NCBI RefSeq assembly: GCF_000025185.1
Contig: NC_013720.1
Coordinates: forward strand, 5,456,001 to 5,520,000
Source of the DNA: Pirellula staleyi DSM 6068
GTDB taxonomy: Bacteria; Planctomycetota; Planctomycetia; Pirellulales; Pirellulaceae
DNA length: 64,000 nt
Reading direction: 5' to 3'
Shown here piece after piece: positions 45,776-54,068 of this stretch (position 1 is its first letter; every line of letters starts with the position of its first letter). The position numbers and the translations under genes were made by a program. The notes under the pieces are model-generated. The model had not been told where the DNA came from. It worked only from the letters and a program-made list of their open reading frames with translations, and made no database searches.

Positions 45776-46282
45776 TTATGGCACAGCGTCGCCGGTGGGG
45801 GAGGGGAGTTGCGGCGTCTCCCCCGGTTCAAAAATCGCGAGCCATACGAGTCCCGTTAGACCACGGGGGGGATCGAGAGCCGTTTCGCCACTAACTGGCG
45901 ACTCGGGGGAAGTTTCGGCGGCGATGGGCCACGCCACATCGATCACCAGTTCATTGCGAGGGCGGAGCCGCGACTTTATGTCGATCGAAAAACGCCCCGT
46001 TTGCGGCTCGATGGTGGCCAAGTGATCGTCCGAGAGTTTCACGATCGCGCGGTCGTAGACAGCGTCGATTACGAGCCACAGCTGATGCTCCTCGGTGATG
46101 CCGGTGGGCATGTTGAACCAGCGTCGAAACCGGACAACACCGGCGAAATCCTCGGGCAGAACGGTTCGCCAATCGCACGGCAACGGAATGTCGCCTGCAG
46201 GCTCCGCTGGCAGCGCGTCACTGGCTGCGAACTGCTCGAGCGTTTCATACGACCAAGGGCCGCGTAGTCGAATCGTATGCAT
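45776..46282 (-). CDS. Beta-sandwich protein of unknown function
   Basis: 168 residues with a jelly-roll look: LRGPWSYE, LPCDWRTVLPEDFAGVVRFRRWF, WLVIDAVYDRAIVKLSDDHL and LRPRNELVIDVAWP. This order of motifs resembles the sugar-binding (N-terminal) domain of glycoside hydrolase family 2 proteins, but there is no catalytic domain. It has no signal peptide, so it is probably cytosolic. No strong RBS. Could be a remnant or a stand-alone domain. Confidence 0.6.
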   Translation of the reverse strand: MHTIRLRGPWSYETLEQFAASDALPAEPAGDIPLPCDWRTVLPEDFAGVVRFRRWFNMPTGITEEHQLWLVIDAVYDRAIVKLSDDHLATIEPQTGRFSIDIKSRLRPRNELVIDVAWPIAAETSPESPVSGETALDPPRGLTGLVWLAIFEPGETPQLPSPTGDAVP

Positions 46283-46381
46283 ACGGAGTTGAAAGAGGGG
46301 CTACGCGGAACTCGACAGGGGACCGATCGCGGCCAGCGACAGAGCGGTTCCCCTCGGCATCCGCTGCACTGCCCACCGGCG

Positions 46382-47836
46382 TTAGTCGGCAATGAAGTCG
46401 GCCGAAACAGTGGCCTGCTGCACTTGTCGCGAGGTGATGTCCTGGCAACGAATGCGCACTTGCACGCCGGTGATCGGAGCGCCGTAAGGTGGCAGCGTAT
46501 CACGTTCCGCTGGTTCATCCACACGGCCATCGTTGTTGTCGTCGATCCCGTTCACGCCCAGATCTAGGTGACCGAGCGAGCGATTATCGACCCCGTCTCG
46601 CTCGTAAAGTGTCGTCCAGGTGTCGTAGGTGGTTTCGGTGCCGAGACCACTTTCAGCAGCCGGTGCACCGCTGAAGGTGCTCGCAGCGCGGTTGTGTCCG
46701 AGATCGACAAACGCCCCACGACCAATCGGTGTTCCGGTGGCAGGTGGATAGTCGGGATCGGTCGGAGTGACCGCTTCATTGCCAACGGTGGGATGGGCAT
46801 AGATCGGAGCGGTCGGGTCAAACAGACGAACATCGAATGCCAGCAGGTTGTTCATCATCAGGTCTTCGCCCGAAGCGCCGGTGTTGGGAGTAACCGCGAT
46901 GCTGCGACCAATCACGAAATCGGGATGCATAAAACCGAGGAGCGAATCGGCGGCCCCACCAGCTCCGACCAAGTCGAGTCGATTCGGAAAACCGGCGGTC
47001 ACTTGATGGGCAAAGCGGTTGGCACGCACCGAAAGATCGCCCAGCGAGTTGGCACGTAGCACAAACTGCCCACCCGACTGCGATTCGACCCGCACCGAGA
47101 CATCGTAGTTCTGATACCAACTAGCGAGCGTATTGCGAACATCGGCGGCTGCAAACGGCGCTGTGAACGGTCCACCAACAACCCCAGGATTGCTGTTCAG
47201 TTCGGGCATCACCACCAGTTGGCGGCGGTGCAATTCGCGGGGCTCGTTTAAATCCCACTCGGCATCCCCATCCAGATCAGTGAACGAAACGAACCAAATG
47301 AACTCCGCTTGTCGCGACTGAGCCACACCATTTCCCGAAACACTTGCCGGAACTCGACCGAGATAAATTGCCGACGACGACTGAATCGTCCCGGAGATAA
47401 TATCGTCGGCGTCGCCGAGCAAATCGGTGATGCTGCTCGATGGCCAGTTGTCGGTGATTGCCTGCTGATAGTCGGCCGTGCCGTTGGCATCGCAGTCCCA
47501 GTCGCGGCGATAGCCTTCGTGAATCTCGAGGTAGCCCAATCCGGCGGCTTCGTCGACTCCGGGAACCCCTTTCACGGTCATGCTATTCAAATCGCTCTGC
47601 AGTTTTTGCGACACATTACGAAGCTGGCCACGCAGTTCGATGAGCGCGCGACCATTGCGGACGCTCGTACCGACGCGGGCATAAAACTCGGCAATGGCAT
47701 AGACGATGATCAGCGTGAGCGCCATCGACACCAGAAGTTCGACGAGTGTGAATGCGCTTGCGAATCGCCTTTTCAGCGAACGTTTTGCCAGACGTGTCTC
47801 GATCGAACGAGCGTTGTGCGGTGCCAAAACTTGCAT
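46382..47836 (-). CDS. Prepilin-type protein (PulJ/GspJ-like)
   Basis: 484 residues from ATG 47836 (MQVLAPHNARS), with AGAGG about 9 nt upstream. The type IV prepilin motif FTLVELLVSMALTLIIVYAIA lies near 29-49, with a basic leader before it and F or A as the residue after cleavage; Glu at +5 is present. The C-terminal part is a long beta-rich domain without cysteines typical of major pilins; the size suits a minor pseudopilin such as GspJ. It would be cleaved by a prepilin peptidase and join a type II secretion or type IV pilus fibre. A GspE/PilB-type ATPase is encoded at 61.1-62.4 kb. Confidence 0.8.
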   Translation of the reverse strand: MQVLAPHNARSIETRLAKRSLKRRFASAFTLVELLVSMALTLIIVYAIAEFYARVGTSVRNGRALIELRGQLRNVSQKLQSDLNSMTVKGVPGVDEAAGLGYLEIHEGYRRDWDCDANGTADYQQAITDNWPSSSITDLLGDADDIISGTIQSSSAIYLGRVPASVSGNGVAQSRQAEFIWFVSFTDLDGDAEWDLNEPRELHRRQLVVMPELNSNPGVVGGPFTAPFAAADVRNTLASWYQNYDVSVRVESQSGGQFVLRANSLGDLSVRANRFAHQVTAGFPNRLDLVGAGGAADSLLGFMHPDFVIGRSIAVTPNTGASGEDLMMNNLLAFDVRLFDPTAPIYAHPTVGNEAVTPTDPDYPPATGTPIGRGAFVDLGHNRAASTFSGAPAAESGLGTETTYDTWTTLYERDGVDNRSLGHLDLGVNGIDDNNDGRVDEPAERDTLPPYGAPITGVQVRIRCQDITSRQVQQATVSADFIAD

Positions 47837-48504
47837 GATGGTTGCCTCTTCGTGAACCATGCCTGAGGGAATTGTCCGCTTGCTCTGCGTGGAAAAGTTG
47901 GCAGCGAGCCAATGGTTTCCTGCGAGCATCTCGCAAAGACTCGAGCGTTCCTCTGTTCCTGCGATGCATCTTCCATCAGGCAGTTCCGGGTGCCAGTGGG
48001 ATGACCTTGGGACAGTAGCCCCTGCCACTGGCCGGGAACGCGCGTCCTGTAGATCGCGAGGGGCGATTTTTCAGGGCTATGTTGCCTGCTGCTGGCGGAG
48101 CGATGGAAGACAAGAGTGTAGACGAGACGTGCGCAAAGGGGTTTGCAGCGAGTCGTAGAACCGGCGCAAACCTTTCGACACACAAGTATTGCACTCCTAT
48201 CGCGGGGATGTGTCAAGCAGAACTCGGGGCCGCTCGAAGATTTCACAAGTTTCCCACCCGGAGTCCATGCAGGCACGCGCCGTGCAAAACCACCCGCCAG
48301 AGGCAGATACTCGGCGGCTCCGCTGCTATCAACCCTGATTTTTGCTTCGGATTCTTGGCGAACCAGCCTGTCCAATCGTACGCAGTAAGAGAAAGCAGAG
48401 CCAAGGGACAAGCTGCCGCTAAGGCCGACGTTTGTCAGTTAGTTGCGAAGAATCGAAAAACTCCCGCTACCTGGAGTGGGGTACGAAGTTTTATGATAAC
48501 GCGT
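47837..48504. other. Divergent intergenic region, 668 bp
   Basis: Between the prepilin-like gene (minus) and the DnaJ-type gene (plus). The frame of the DnaJ gene stays open to 48079 but the translation there is not protein-like. I looked for a CIRCE-type heat-shock operator and saw none. Confidence 0.45.
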
Positions 48505-49479
48505 ATGAGCCAAGACTATTACGAACTGCTCGGCGTCAGCCGCGGAGCATCGACCGACGAAATTCAAAAGGCCTACCGCAAGCTTGCGCGGAAGTATCAT
48601 CCGGACATGAACCCCGATGATGCGACCGCCAAACAGAAGTTTCAGGAGGTTCAAACGGCGTACGACACTCTTTCCGACGACAAAAAGCGGAAAATGTACG
48701 ACCAGTTTGGAGCGGGCTACGAACAGATGGGGCAGGGGGTTCCGCCTGGCTGGAGTGGCGGAGGTGGCGGCCCACAGCCCGATTTTGGCGGCTTCGACTT
48801 CACCCAGTTCTTCGGGGGCGGAAGCCCTCAGGGGGGCGGTTTCGAAGACATTATGCGCCAGTTTGGTGGCGCTGGAGGAGCTGCTGCCGGACCTCGTGGC
48901 GGACGCCGGGCGCGACGTCCACGCGCTGCTGAACCCGGAGCCGATGTCGCTCACACCGTCACGATTCCGCTGAAAACAGCCGCAGTGGGTGGCGAAGTGA
49001 ATCTGCGTGTCGCTCGTCCGGGCGGCTCGATCGAGACCATCACCGTGAAGGTTCCGGCGGGAATCGAGCACGGGAAAACGATCCGCCTGCGCGGCCAAGG
49101 AGAACCGTCGGCCAGCGGCGGAACTGCTGGCGATTTACTGGTGACGGTGCATGTGGCCGAGCATCCCTGGTTCACCCGTCATGGGCTCGATCTGCATGTG
49201 AAAGTGCCGATTTCGCTCGGCGAAGCTGTGCTCGGTGCCAAGGTCGATATTCCGACACCCCATGGTGAAATTACTGCCTCGATTCCCCCTGGAACGAGCA
49301 GCGGCAAAAAGATTCGAATCAAAGGGCAGGGGATTCATAGTCGCGACGGGCAGAAGGGAGATCTGTATGCCGAAGTACAGATTCAGCTGCCGAAAACGAT
49401 TGATGCAGAGACGGCGGAACTGCTGAAGTCGTTCGACGAAAAGAACCCGGTCGAACCTCGAAAGGACTTGGCATGGTAG
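48505..49479 (+). CDS. DnaJ-type co-chaperone without zinc finger (CbpA/DnaJ2 type)
   Basis: 324 residues from ATG 48505; ATG 48493, four residues earlier, is the alternative. The J domain (about 4-70) has HPD at 32-34 (KYHPDMNP). A Gly/Phe-rich linker (80-150) leads straight to the C-terminal substrate-binding domains ([35 protein letters not shown]); the four CXXCXGXG zinc repeats of DnaJ are absent, which makes it a type II, CbpA-like J-protein. It delivers clients to DnaK and stimulates its ATPase. The stop overlaps the next start by 7 nt. Confidence 0.92.
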   Translation: MSQDYYELLGVSRGASTDEIQKAYRKLARKYHPDMNPDDATAKQKFQEVQTAYDTLSDDKKRKMYDQFGAGYEQMGQGVPPGWSGGGGGPQPDFGGFDFTQFFGGGSPQGGGFEDIMRQFGGAGGAAAGPRGGRRARRPRAAEPGADVAHTVTIPLKTAAVGGEVNLRVARPGGSIETITVKVPAGIEHGKTIRLRGQGEPSASGGTAGDLLVTVHVAEHPWFTRHGLDLHVKVPISLGEAVLGAKVDIPTPHGEITASIPPGTSSGKKIRIKGQGIHSRDGQKGDLYAEVQIQLPKTIDAETAELLKSFDEKNPVEPRKDLAW

Positions 49480-49811
49480 CGCTCGCTAGTTCCACAACGT
49501 TCGCCCTCGTCTGCCTCTTGGGCTCTTGGTTTGCCGAAGCAGTTCCCGTGGCAGGGGCAAGCGAACTTCTCGGCTCGCCGGCTGTAACTAAAATCAGTCT
49601 CCTGGCCGATGTGGCACCGTTTCCCAATTTTAGTGACCGCAAGATGGCCCGCGCGGTTGGTCTGGCTGCCATTGCCGGGCTCATCATTCTCGGTTTTACG
49701 ATGGTGGGACTCGTCTGGTGGGGCGCCCGGTATACGCGGCGCTACATGAATCAGCCGTCGGCTCATCATCCGACCCCAAGGCCCCCCGCCGACGACTGGA
49801 TCAAGCCCTAA
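49473..49811 (+). CDS. Small membrane protein of unknown function, coupled to DnaJ gene
   Basis: 112 residues; ATG 49473 overlaps the end of the J-protein gene, implying translational coupling. A hydrophobic N-terminal segment (possible signal) and a second helix ([25 protein letters not shown], about 60-84) precede a short basic, Pro-rich tail. No family recognised. Confidence 0.6.
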   Translation: MVALASSTTFALVCLLGSWFAEAVPVAGASELLGSPAVTKISLLADVAPFPNFSDRKMARAVGLAAIAGLIILGFTMVGLVWWGARYTRRYMNQPSAHHPTPRPPADDWIKP

Positions 49812-50052
49812 ACTCTTGGGCTCAATATTTTTGGGGCGCTGCGCACGGCTCAAACATCAGCTAACAGCGAACTGTCGGGTGACCTTCAACAACTAAACCG
49901 CCGTCACCCTGCTTTTTCTTGACTCCCTATTCTGGGGTTGTTACCTTGCGCATCGCCTTGGCCCGCGTCGGTGCTCGATAAGTCGCGCACCTTCTGCGGC
50001 GGGCAGGGCTCATCCCAGTCATTTTCTGAACGTTTTTAGGGAGTTGGTACGT

Positions 50053-50451
50053 ATGTCGAATCCTTTTGATGCGAGTGTACCTGCTCCTGCTGAACCTGTC
50101 GCCAAACCACTCTCGACCCCCGAAGAAGTCTACGGTTTTGCTGGAGAACTCCTTGCTGCCGGGGCTGATCAAACGACGATTTACCAGACGCTGTTATCGC
50201 GCGGTGTCGACTCCGCTCAGGCGGGCCAAGTCGCTAGCGAAATGATGGAGGCCAAACTCGAAGCGATCCGCTCCCAAGGGTGGCGCGATGCGATTTGGGG
50301 TGCCGTATGGTGCTTTGGTGGCCTCGCCGTCACCGCGTTCAGCTACATGGCAGCCCAAGGTGGTGGCCGCTATGTGTTGGCCTGGGGCGCAGTGATTTTT
50401 GGCGGCATTCAAATGATGCGAGGCCTCTACAACGTGGTGACAGCTCGGTAG
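50053..50451 (+). CDS. Small two-helix membrane protein of unknown function
   Basis: 132 residues from ATG 50053, with AGGGAG 9 nt upstream (an in-frame TTG at 50044 overlaps it). The N-terminal 70 residues form a soluble helical part (YGFAGELLAAGADQTTIYQT) reminiscent of short membrane-anchor helper domains; two membrane helices follow (AIWGAVWCFGGLAVTAFSYM and YVLAWGAVIFGGIQMMRG). Function unknown. Confidence 0.65.
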   Translation: MSNPFDASVPAPAEPVAKPLSTPEEVYGFAGELLAAGADQTTIYQTLLSRGVDSAQAGQVASEMMEAKLEAIRSQGWRDAIWGAVWCFGGLAVTAFSYMAAQGGGRYVLAWGAVIFGGIQMMRGLYNVVTAR

Positions 50452-50541
50452 TTCACGTCCTAGCCAAGCGGCTGCCAAACGCACGAATGACAGCCAGCAG
50501 ACCACGAGCGAAATCGATCGGCGTCGCTTATAACTAAGGGC

Positions 50542-51000
50542 ATGCCGCCAGCGCCACAACAGCCCCGAAACTCCGCATCCGATTCCGCGATCCCGCCGGA
50601 AAAGCGGCTGCCCGATTCTGATCGGCCGGGAAAGCGTCGCTCGCTGGCATTTCCCAAGTCGCTGCGACTCCAGACACCCGCCGAGTTCGATGCCGTGTTT
50701 GCCACGCGGGTGTTTGCAGCCGACGATCAGTTGATCATGCATGCCGCCAAATCGACGCTCCCTTTCGCGCGGCTGGGGCTCAGCATCTCGCGGAAAGTTG
50801 GCAACGCCGTGGTTCGAAACCGCTGGAAGCGACTGATTCGCGAAGCCTTTCGGCAGCGCCAACATCAGCTTCCTCCGGGAATCGACCTGGTGGCTCGACC
50901 TCAAAAAGGGGCTAGCCCCAATCTCCAGCTGCTCGAGCGGTCGATCGTCGACCTAGCCAAACGATGCCTGAAACGTGCCGAGCGAGGGCCGCGCCCGTGA
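50542..51000 (+). CDS. rnpA: Ribonuclease P protein component
   Basis: 152 residues. The RNR signature [13 protein letters not shown] is near 92-104, preceded by [14 protein letters not shown]. An N-terminal extension of about 45 residues is rich in Pro and Ser. RnpA binds the RNase P RNA and helps 5' maturation of tRNAs. yidD overlaps its stop codon. Unlike the usual arrangement, no rpmH (L34) precedes it: only 90 bp separate it from the upstream gene. Confidence 0.9.
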   Translation: MPPAPQQPRNSASDSAIPPEKRLPDSDRPGKRRSLAFPKSLRLQTPAEFDAVFATRVFAADDQLIMHAAKSTLPFARLGLSISRKVGNAVVRNRWKRLIREAFRQRQHQLPPGIDLVARPQKGASPNLQLLERSIVDLAKRCLKRAERGPRP

Positions 51001-51257
51001 CCCTGGTCCTGAGCTACCTCTGGCAAGCCGCCTGCCTCATCGATCGCCTCATTGTCTGGCTGATGTCGCTGGCGATCCGCCTCTACCAAATCACCCTAAG
51101 TCCTTTTATTGGAAGAAGTTGTCGCTTCCATCCCACCTGTAGCAACTACATGCTCGGCGCGATCCACAAGTACGGCTCCGTTCGAGGCTGCGTACGTGGG
51201 ATCTGGCGAATCTGCCGCTGTAACCCACTTTGCAAAGGGGGCTACGACCCACCTTAA
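50997..51257 (+). CDS. yidD: Membrane protein insertion efficiency factor YidD
   Basis: 86 residues from GTG 50997, whose GTGA overlaps the rnpA stop; ATG 50964 would give 97 residues but the added part is Arg/Ala-rich and not typical. The family core is clear: [36 protein letters not shown] and [19 protein letters not shown], with its conserved Cys residues. YidD sits at the inner membrane and helps YidC. yidC itself is not next to it. Confidence 0.92.
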   Translation: MTLVLSYLWQAACLIDRLIVWLMSLAIRLYQITLSPFIGRSCRFHPTCSNYMLGAIHKYGSVRGCVRGIWRICRCNPLCKGGYDPP

Positions 51258-51355
51258 ACACCATCCAAATAAATACTTAGAAGCACACAACTGCGAGACA
51301 CTTTGCCCCTCTGGTCAGGGCGGCCAAAATCTCCCATTTCTGCGGTTCTCTGCCG

Positions 51356-51383
51356 TTGTACTTCGTCAGCCGATCGCTATACT
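51356..51383 (+). promoter_or_regulatory. Candidate sigma-70 type promoter for rpmB region
   Basis: TTGTAC (51356-51361) and TATACT (51378-51383) are 16 bp apart. Transcription would start near 51390, just ahead of the palindrome at 51397-51412 and 48 nt before the small ORF. Confidence 0.5.
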
Positions 51384-51396
51384 CGGTGGTTTCCCC

Positions 51397-51412
51397 TGAC
51401 CTGATTAGGTCA
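51397..51412. promoter_or_regulatory. Palindrome downstream of promoter
   Basis: TGACCT-GATT-AGGTCA is a perfect 6-bp inverted repeat at about +8 of the predicted transcript. It could be an operator or an mRNA hairpin. Confidence 0.4.
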
Positions 51413-51437
51413 AGTAGGGGAGGGTGAAAGTGCGAAA

Positions 51438-51590
51438 ATGGATCTGCCCAGATCGATTTTCGATGACTTTTCGAACGACGGTTGGACAAAGTCTGCTGGT
51501 GAAGTCGCCGCGCGTGATGCACGCCTTGGCGAACTGGATATAGCTACCGTGGATGACGGACGAGCCAAGGCTCACTGGCACCACATTTGA
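51438..51590 (+). CDS. Possible 50-residue leader ORF before rpmB
   Basis: Starting MDLPRSIFDDF and ending KAHWHHI, this frame has ATG, a purine-rich GGGAGGG about 14 nt upstream and a stop 17 nt before the rpmB start. Composition is acidic and reads like a soluble peptide rather than random sequence. It lies behind a good promoter, so it would be on the same mRNA as L28. Evidence is limited to position and composition. Confidence 0.35.
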   Translation: MDLPRSIFDDFSNDGWTKSAGEVAARDARLGELDIATVDDGRAKAHWHHI

Positions 51591-51607
51591 TTTTGAGGAC
51601 TGTTTCG

Positions 51608-51886
51608 ATGGCCTACACGTGCGAATTCTGCGATAAACGAGCCAGCCGCGGCAACCAGGTCGAGACTCGTGGTAAGGCGAAGTACCTCGGTGGCGTCGGT
51701 ACCAAAATCACCGGCATCACCCGCCGCCAGTTCAAGCCGAACCTGCAAAGCGTGAAGATCACCACGCCCAACGGCACCAACACCACCGTTCGCATTTGCA
51801 CCCGCTGCCTGAAGGCTGGCATGGTTCGCAAAGCGGTGAAGCAGGCTCCTTTCAAGCTGCCAGTGGCCGCCAAAGCTGCCAAGTAG
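51608..51886 (+). CDS. rpmB: 50S ribosomal protein L28
   Basis: 92 residues from ATG 51608 (MAYTCEFCDKRASRGNQV), with TGAGGAC about 9 nt upstream; the frame is open earlier but starts outside the family pattern. CEFC and CTRC give a four-Cys zinc ribbon, the C+ form of L28. Features such as KYLGGVGTKITGITRRQFKPNLQ are typical. It binds 23S rRNA in the large subunit. A terminator follows at 51955-51993. Confidence 0.95.
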   Translation: MAYTCEFCDKRASRGNQVETRGKAKYLGGVGTKITGITRRQFKPNLQSVKITTPNGTNTTVRICTRCLKAGMVRKAVKQAPFKLPVAAKAAK

Positions 51887-52229
51887 TGGCTGTTTCTGGA
51901 ACCTTGTTCCAGCAGACGGACTACTTGCAAATTGGCGACTTACTCTGAACACAACAAAATCGCGTGGTTCGTCTTCGAGCCGCGCGATTTTTCGTTGCGC
52001 CCAGGTCGCATCTGCCGGGTTTTGAGCGTCTGCCCCCATAACGCTCGCCCCTCGATTTTGGTTTAATCACGTCGCCAGCGATCTTGGCCCCATGGAACGT
52101 TGCGGGCGAACCTTCCCCCTCAACTGCTGACTCTTGTCCTAGGGGGATATTCCCCGTGACTGTGAGTCTGGCGACGACAGGCAAGATCGCCTCCCATGAG
52201 CTTCTGCCGACCTTCTGCGAGATAATCCG
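51887..52229. other. Intergenic region, 343 bp, rpmB to gatC
   Basis: Contains the rpmB terminator and, about 75 nt before gatC, the 13-bp palindrome GGGGATATTCCCC at 52143-52155, a possible operator. No ORF of note. Confidence 0.5.
51955..51993 (+). terminator. Rho-independent terminator after rpmB
   Basis: AAAATCGCG (51956-51964) pairs with CGCGATTTT (51983-51991) around an 18-nt loop, followed by TTTC. On the plus strand it ends the L28 message. Confidence 0.85.
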
Positions 52230-52520
52230 ATGGCCTTAACGCGAGCCGATGTGGAGAAGATTTCGCTCCTGGGGCGTCTCCGCCTCACGCCGAGCGAACT
52301 CGACACCATGACCGCCCAACTCGGCGCGATCATGCACTATGTCGAGCAACTTTCGGAGCTGAACACCGACGGTGTTCAGCCGATGGCACATGCCCTCGAC
52401 ATCCATAACGTCTTTGCTGACGACGTCGAGCACGCACACTTGCCGCGTGCCGAAGCTTTGGCCAATAGCCCCAAGAACGACGGCCAGTGCTACCGCGTTC
52501 CAGCCGTCCTCGGAGATTAA
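52230..52520 (+). CDS. gatC: Asp/Glu-tRNA amidotransferase subunit C
   Basis: 96 residues of the GatC family: LTRADVEKISLLGRLRLTPSE at the N-terminus and QLGAIMHYVEQLSELNTDGVQP in the middle, then the C-terminal NSPKNDGQCYRVPAVL. GatC stabilises the GatA-GatB interface. First gene of gatCAB; gatA follows after 9 bp. Confidence 0.95.
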   Translation: MALTRADVEKISLLGRLRLTPSELDTMTAQLGAIMHYVEQLSELNTDGVQPMAHALDIHNVFADDVEHAHLPRAEALANSPKNDGQCYRVPAVLGD

Positions 52521-52529
52521 AGGCCCACG

Positions 52530-54068
52530 ATGTCAAACCTCCACAAATCCGCCACCGAACTGGCAGCCGACTTGGCCGCTCGTCGCGTTTCGTCGGCTGA
52601 ACTCACCGCCGAAGTCTTTGCGCGTATCGAAGCGGTCGACAGCCGGGTCGGCGCGTTCCTCTCGACCGATCGCGAAGGGGCTCTCGCCACCGCGAAGAGC
52701 ATCGACGATCGCCGCGCTCGGGGCGAAAAGCTCGGACTCCTCGCAGGCCTCCCCATTGCCGTCAAAGATGTCCTCTGCACCAAGGGTCAGAAGACCACCT
52801 GCGCTTCGAAGATGCTCGCTAACTTTGTGCCACCTTACGATAGCACCGTCGTCGCGAAACTTCGCGCAGCCGATGCTGTGATCGTCGGCAAGACGAACAT
52901 GGACGAGTTCGCGATGGGTGGCAGCACCGAAAACTCGGCCCTCGGCAAAACCGCGAACCCATGGGATCTCTCGCGCGTTCCCGGTGGCAGCAGTGGCGGA
53001 GCAGCGGCCTGCCTCGCCGCCTCGATGGTCCCGCTTTCGATCGGCACCGACACCGGTGGTTCGATTCGCCAGCCAGCAGCACTTTGCGGCGTCACAGGAC
53101 TCAAGCCAACGTACGGACGGGTCAGCCGCTACGGCCTGGTTGCCTTCGCCAGCAGCCTCGATCAGGTCGGACCGATGGCCTGGACCGCTGCCGACAATGC
53201 GTTATTGCTCGAAGCGATCGCTGGCCACGATCCACTCGACAGCACCAGCACCGACATCCCCGTTCCTGCTTATTCGCAGTCGGTCGACAAGCCACTCGCG
53301 GGGCTGAAGCTGGGTCTTGTGCGCGAGCACTTTGGCGAAGGTCTTTCGAGCGAAATCGACTCCGCCATTCGCGAAGCGATGCGGGTCTACGAGTCGCTCG
53401 GCGCGAAGGTCGAAGAAGTTTCGCTTCTGCATGCGAAGTACGGTATCGCCGTCTACTACATCATCGCTCCTTGCGAAGCGTCGAGTAACCTGGCGCGCTA
53501 CGACGGCGTGCACTACGGTTATCGCACCGACGAAAAAACGATGCTCGCCGAATTGGCCGAAGAGCGCGAAAAGCTCGAGAAATCGGGCGATCGCGCCGCC
53601 ATCGCCGCGCTCGACTCGCCTCTCGTGCGGCTGTACCGGAAGACCCGCGCGGAAGGCTTTGGCAGTGAAGTCAAACGCCGCATCATGCTCGGCACTTATG
53701 CCCTGAGCGCTGGCTACTACGATGCCTATTACCTCAAGGCCCTCAAAGTCCGCCGCTTGATTCGTGGCGACTACGATGCCGCCTTTGCGAAGGTCGATTT
53801 CATCGTCGGCCCCACGACGCCGAACCCTGCGTTCAAACTGGCCGAAAAGACCGGCGATCCACTGTCGATGTACCTCGAAGATCTTTACACCGTCACCGCC
53901 AACTTGGCTGGCATCGGCGGCATGAGTGTTCCTTGCGGACTCACTTCGAGCGGCCTTCCGATCGGTCTGCAGATTCAATGTCGACCGTTCGATGAAGAGC
54001 GCCTGTTGCAAGCCGCAGCCATGTATCAGCGTGCCACGGACTGGCACACTCGGAGGCCTTCGCTATGA
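52530..54068 (+). CDS. gatA: Asp/Glu-tRNA amidotransferase subunit A
   Basis: 512 residues of the amidase-signature family. The catalytic triad is K79 (LPIAVKD), cis-Ser S154 (PGGSSGG) and S178 (GTDTGGSIRQ). GatA releases ammonia from glutamine or asparagine and channels it to GatB. AAAGG precedes ATG 52530. The stop overlaps the gatB start (ATGA). Confidence 0.97.
   Translation: MSNLHKSATELAADLAARRVSSAELTAEVFARIEAVDSRVGAFLSTDREGALATAKSIDDRRARGEKLGLLAGLPIAVKDVLCTKGQKTTCASKMLANFVPPYDSTVVAKLRAADAVIVGKTNMDEFAMGGSTENSALGKTANPWDLSRVPGGSSGGAAACLAASMVPLSIGTDTGGSIRQPAALCGVTGLKPTYGRVSRYGLVAFASSLDQVGPMAWTAADNALLLEAIAGHDPLDSTSTDIPVPAYSQSVDKPLAGLKLGLVREHFGEGLSSEIDSAIREAMRVYESLGAKVEEVSLLHAKYGIAVYYIIAPCEASSNLARYDGVHYGYRTDEKTMLAELAEEREKLEKSGDRAAIAALDSPLVRLYRKTRAEGFGSEVKRRIMLGTYALSAGYYDAYYLKALKVRRLIRGDYDAAFAKVDFIVGPTTPNPAFKLAEKTGDPLSMYLEDLYTVTANLAGIGGMSVPCGLTSSGLPIGLQIQCRPFDEERLLQAAAMYQRATDWHTRRPSL

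Noticed and set aside
47837-48504. CIRCE heat-shock operator upstream of the J-protein
   Set aside because: No TTAGCACTC-N9-GAGTGCTAA-like inverted repeat found.
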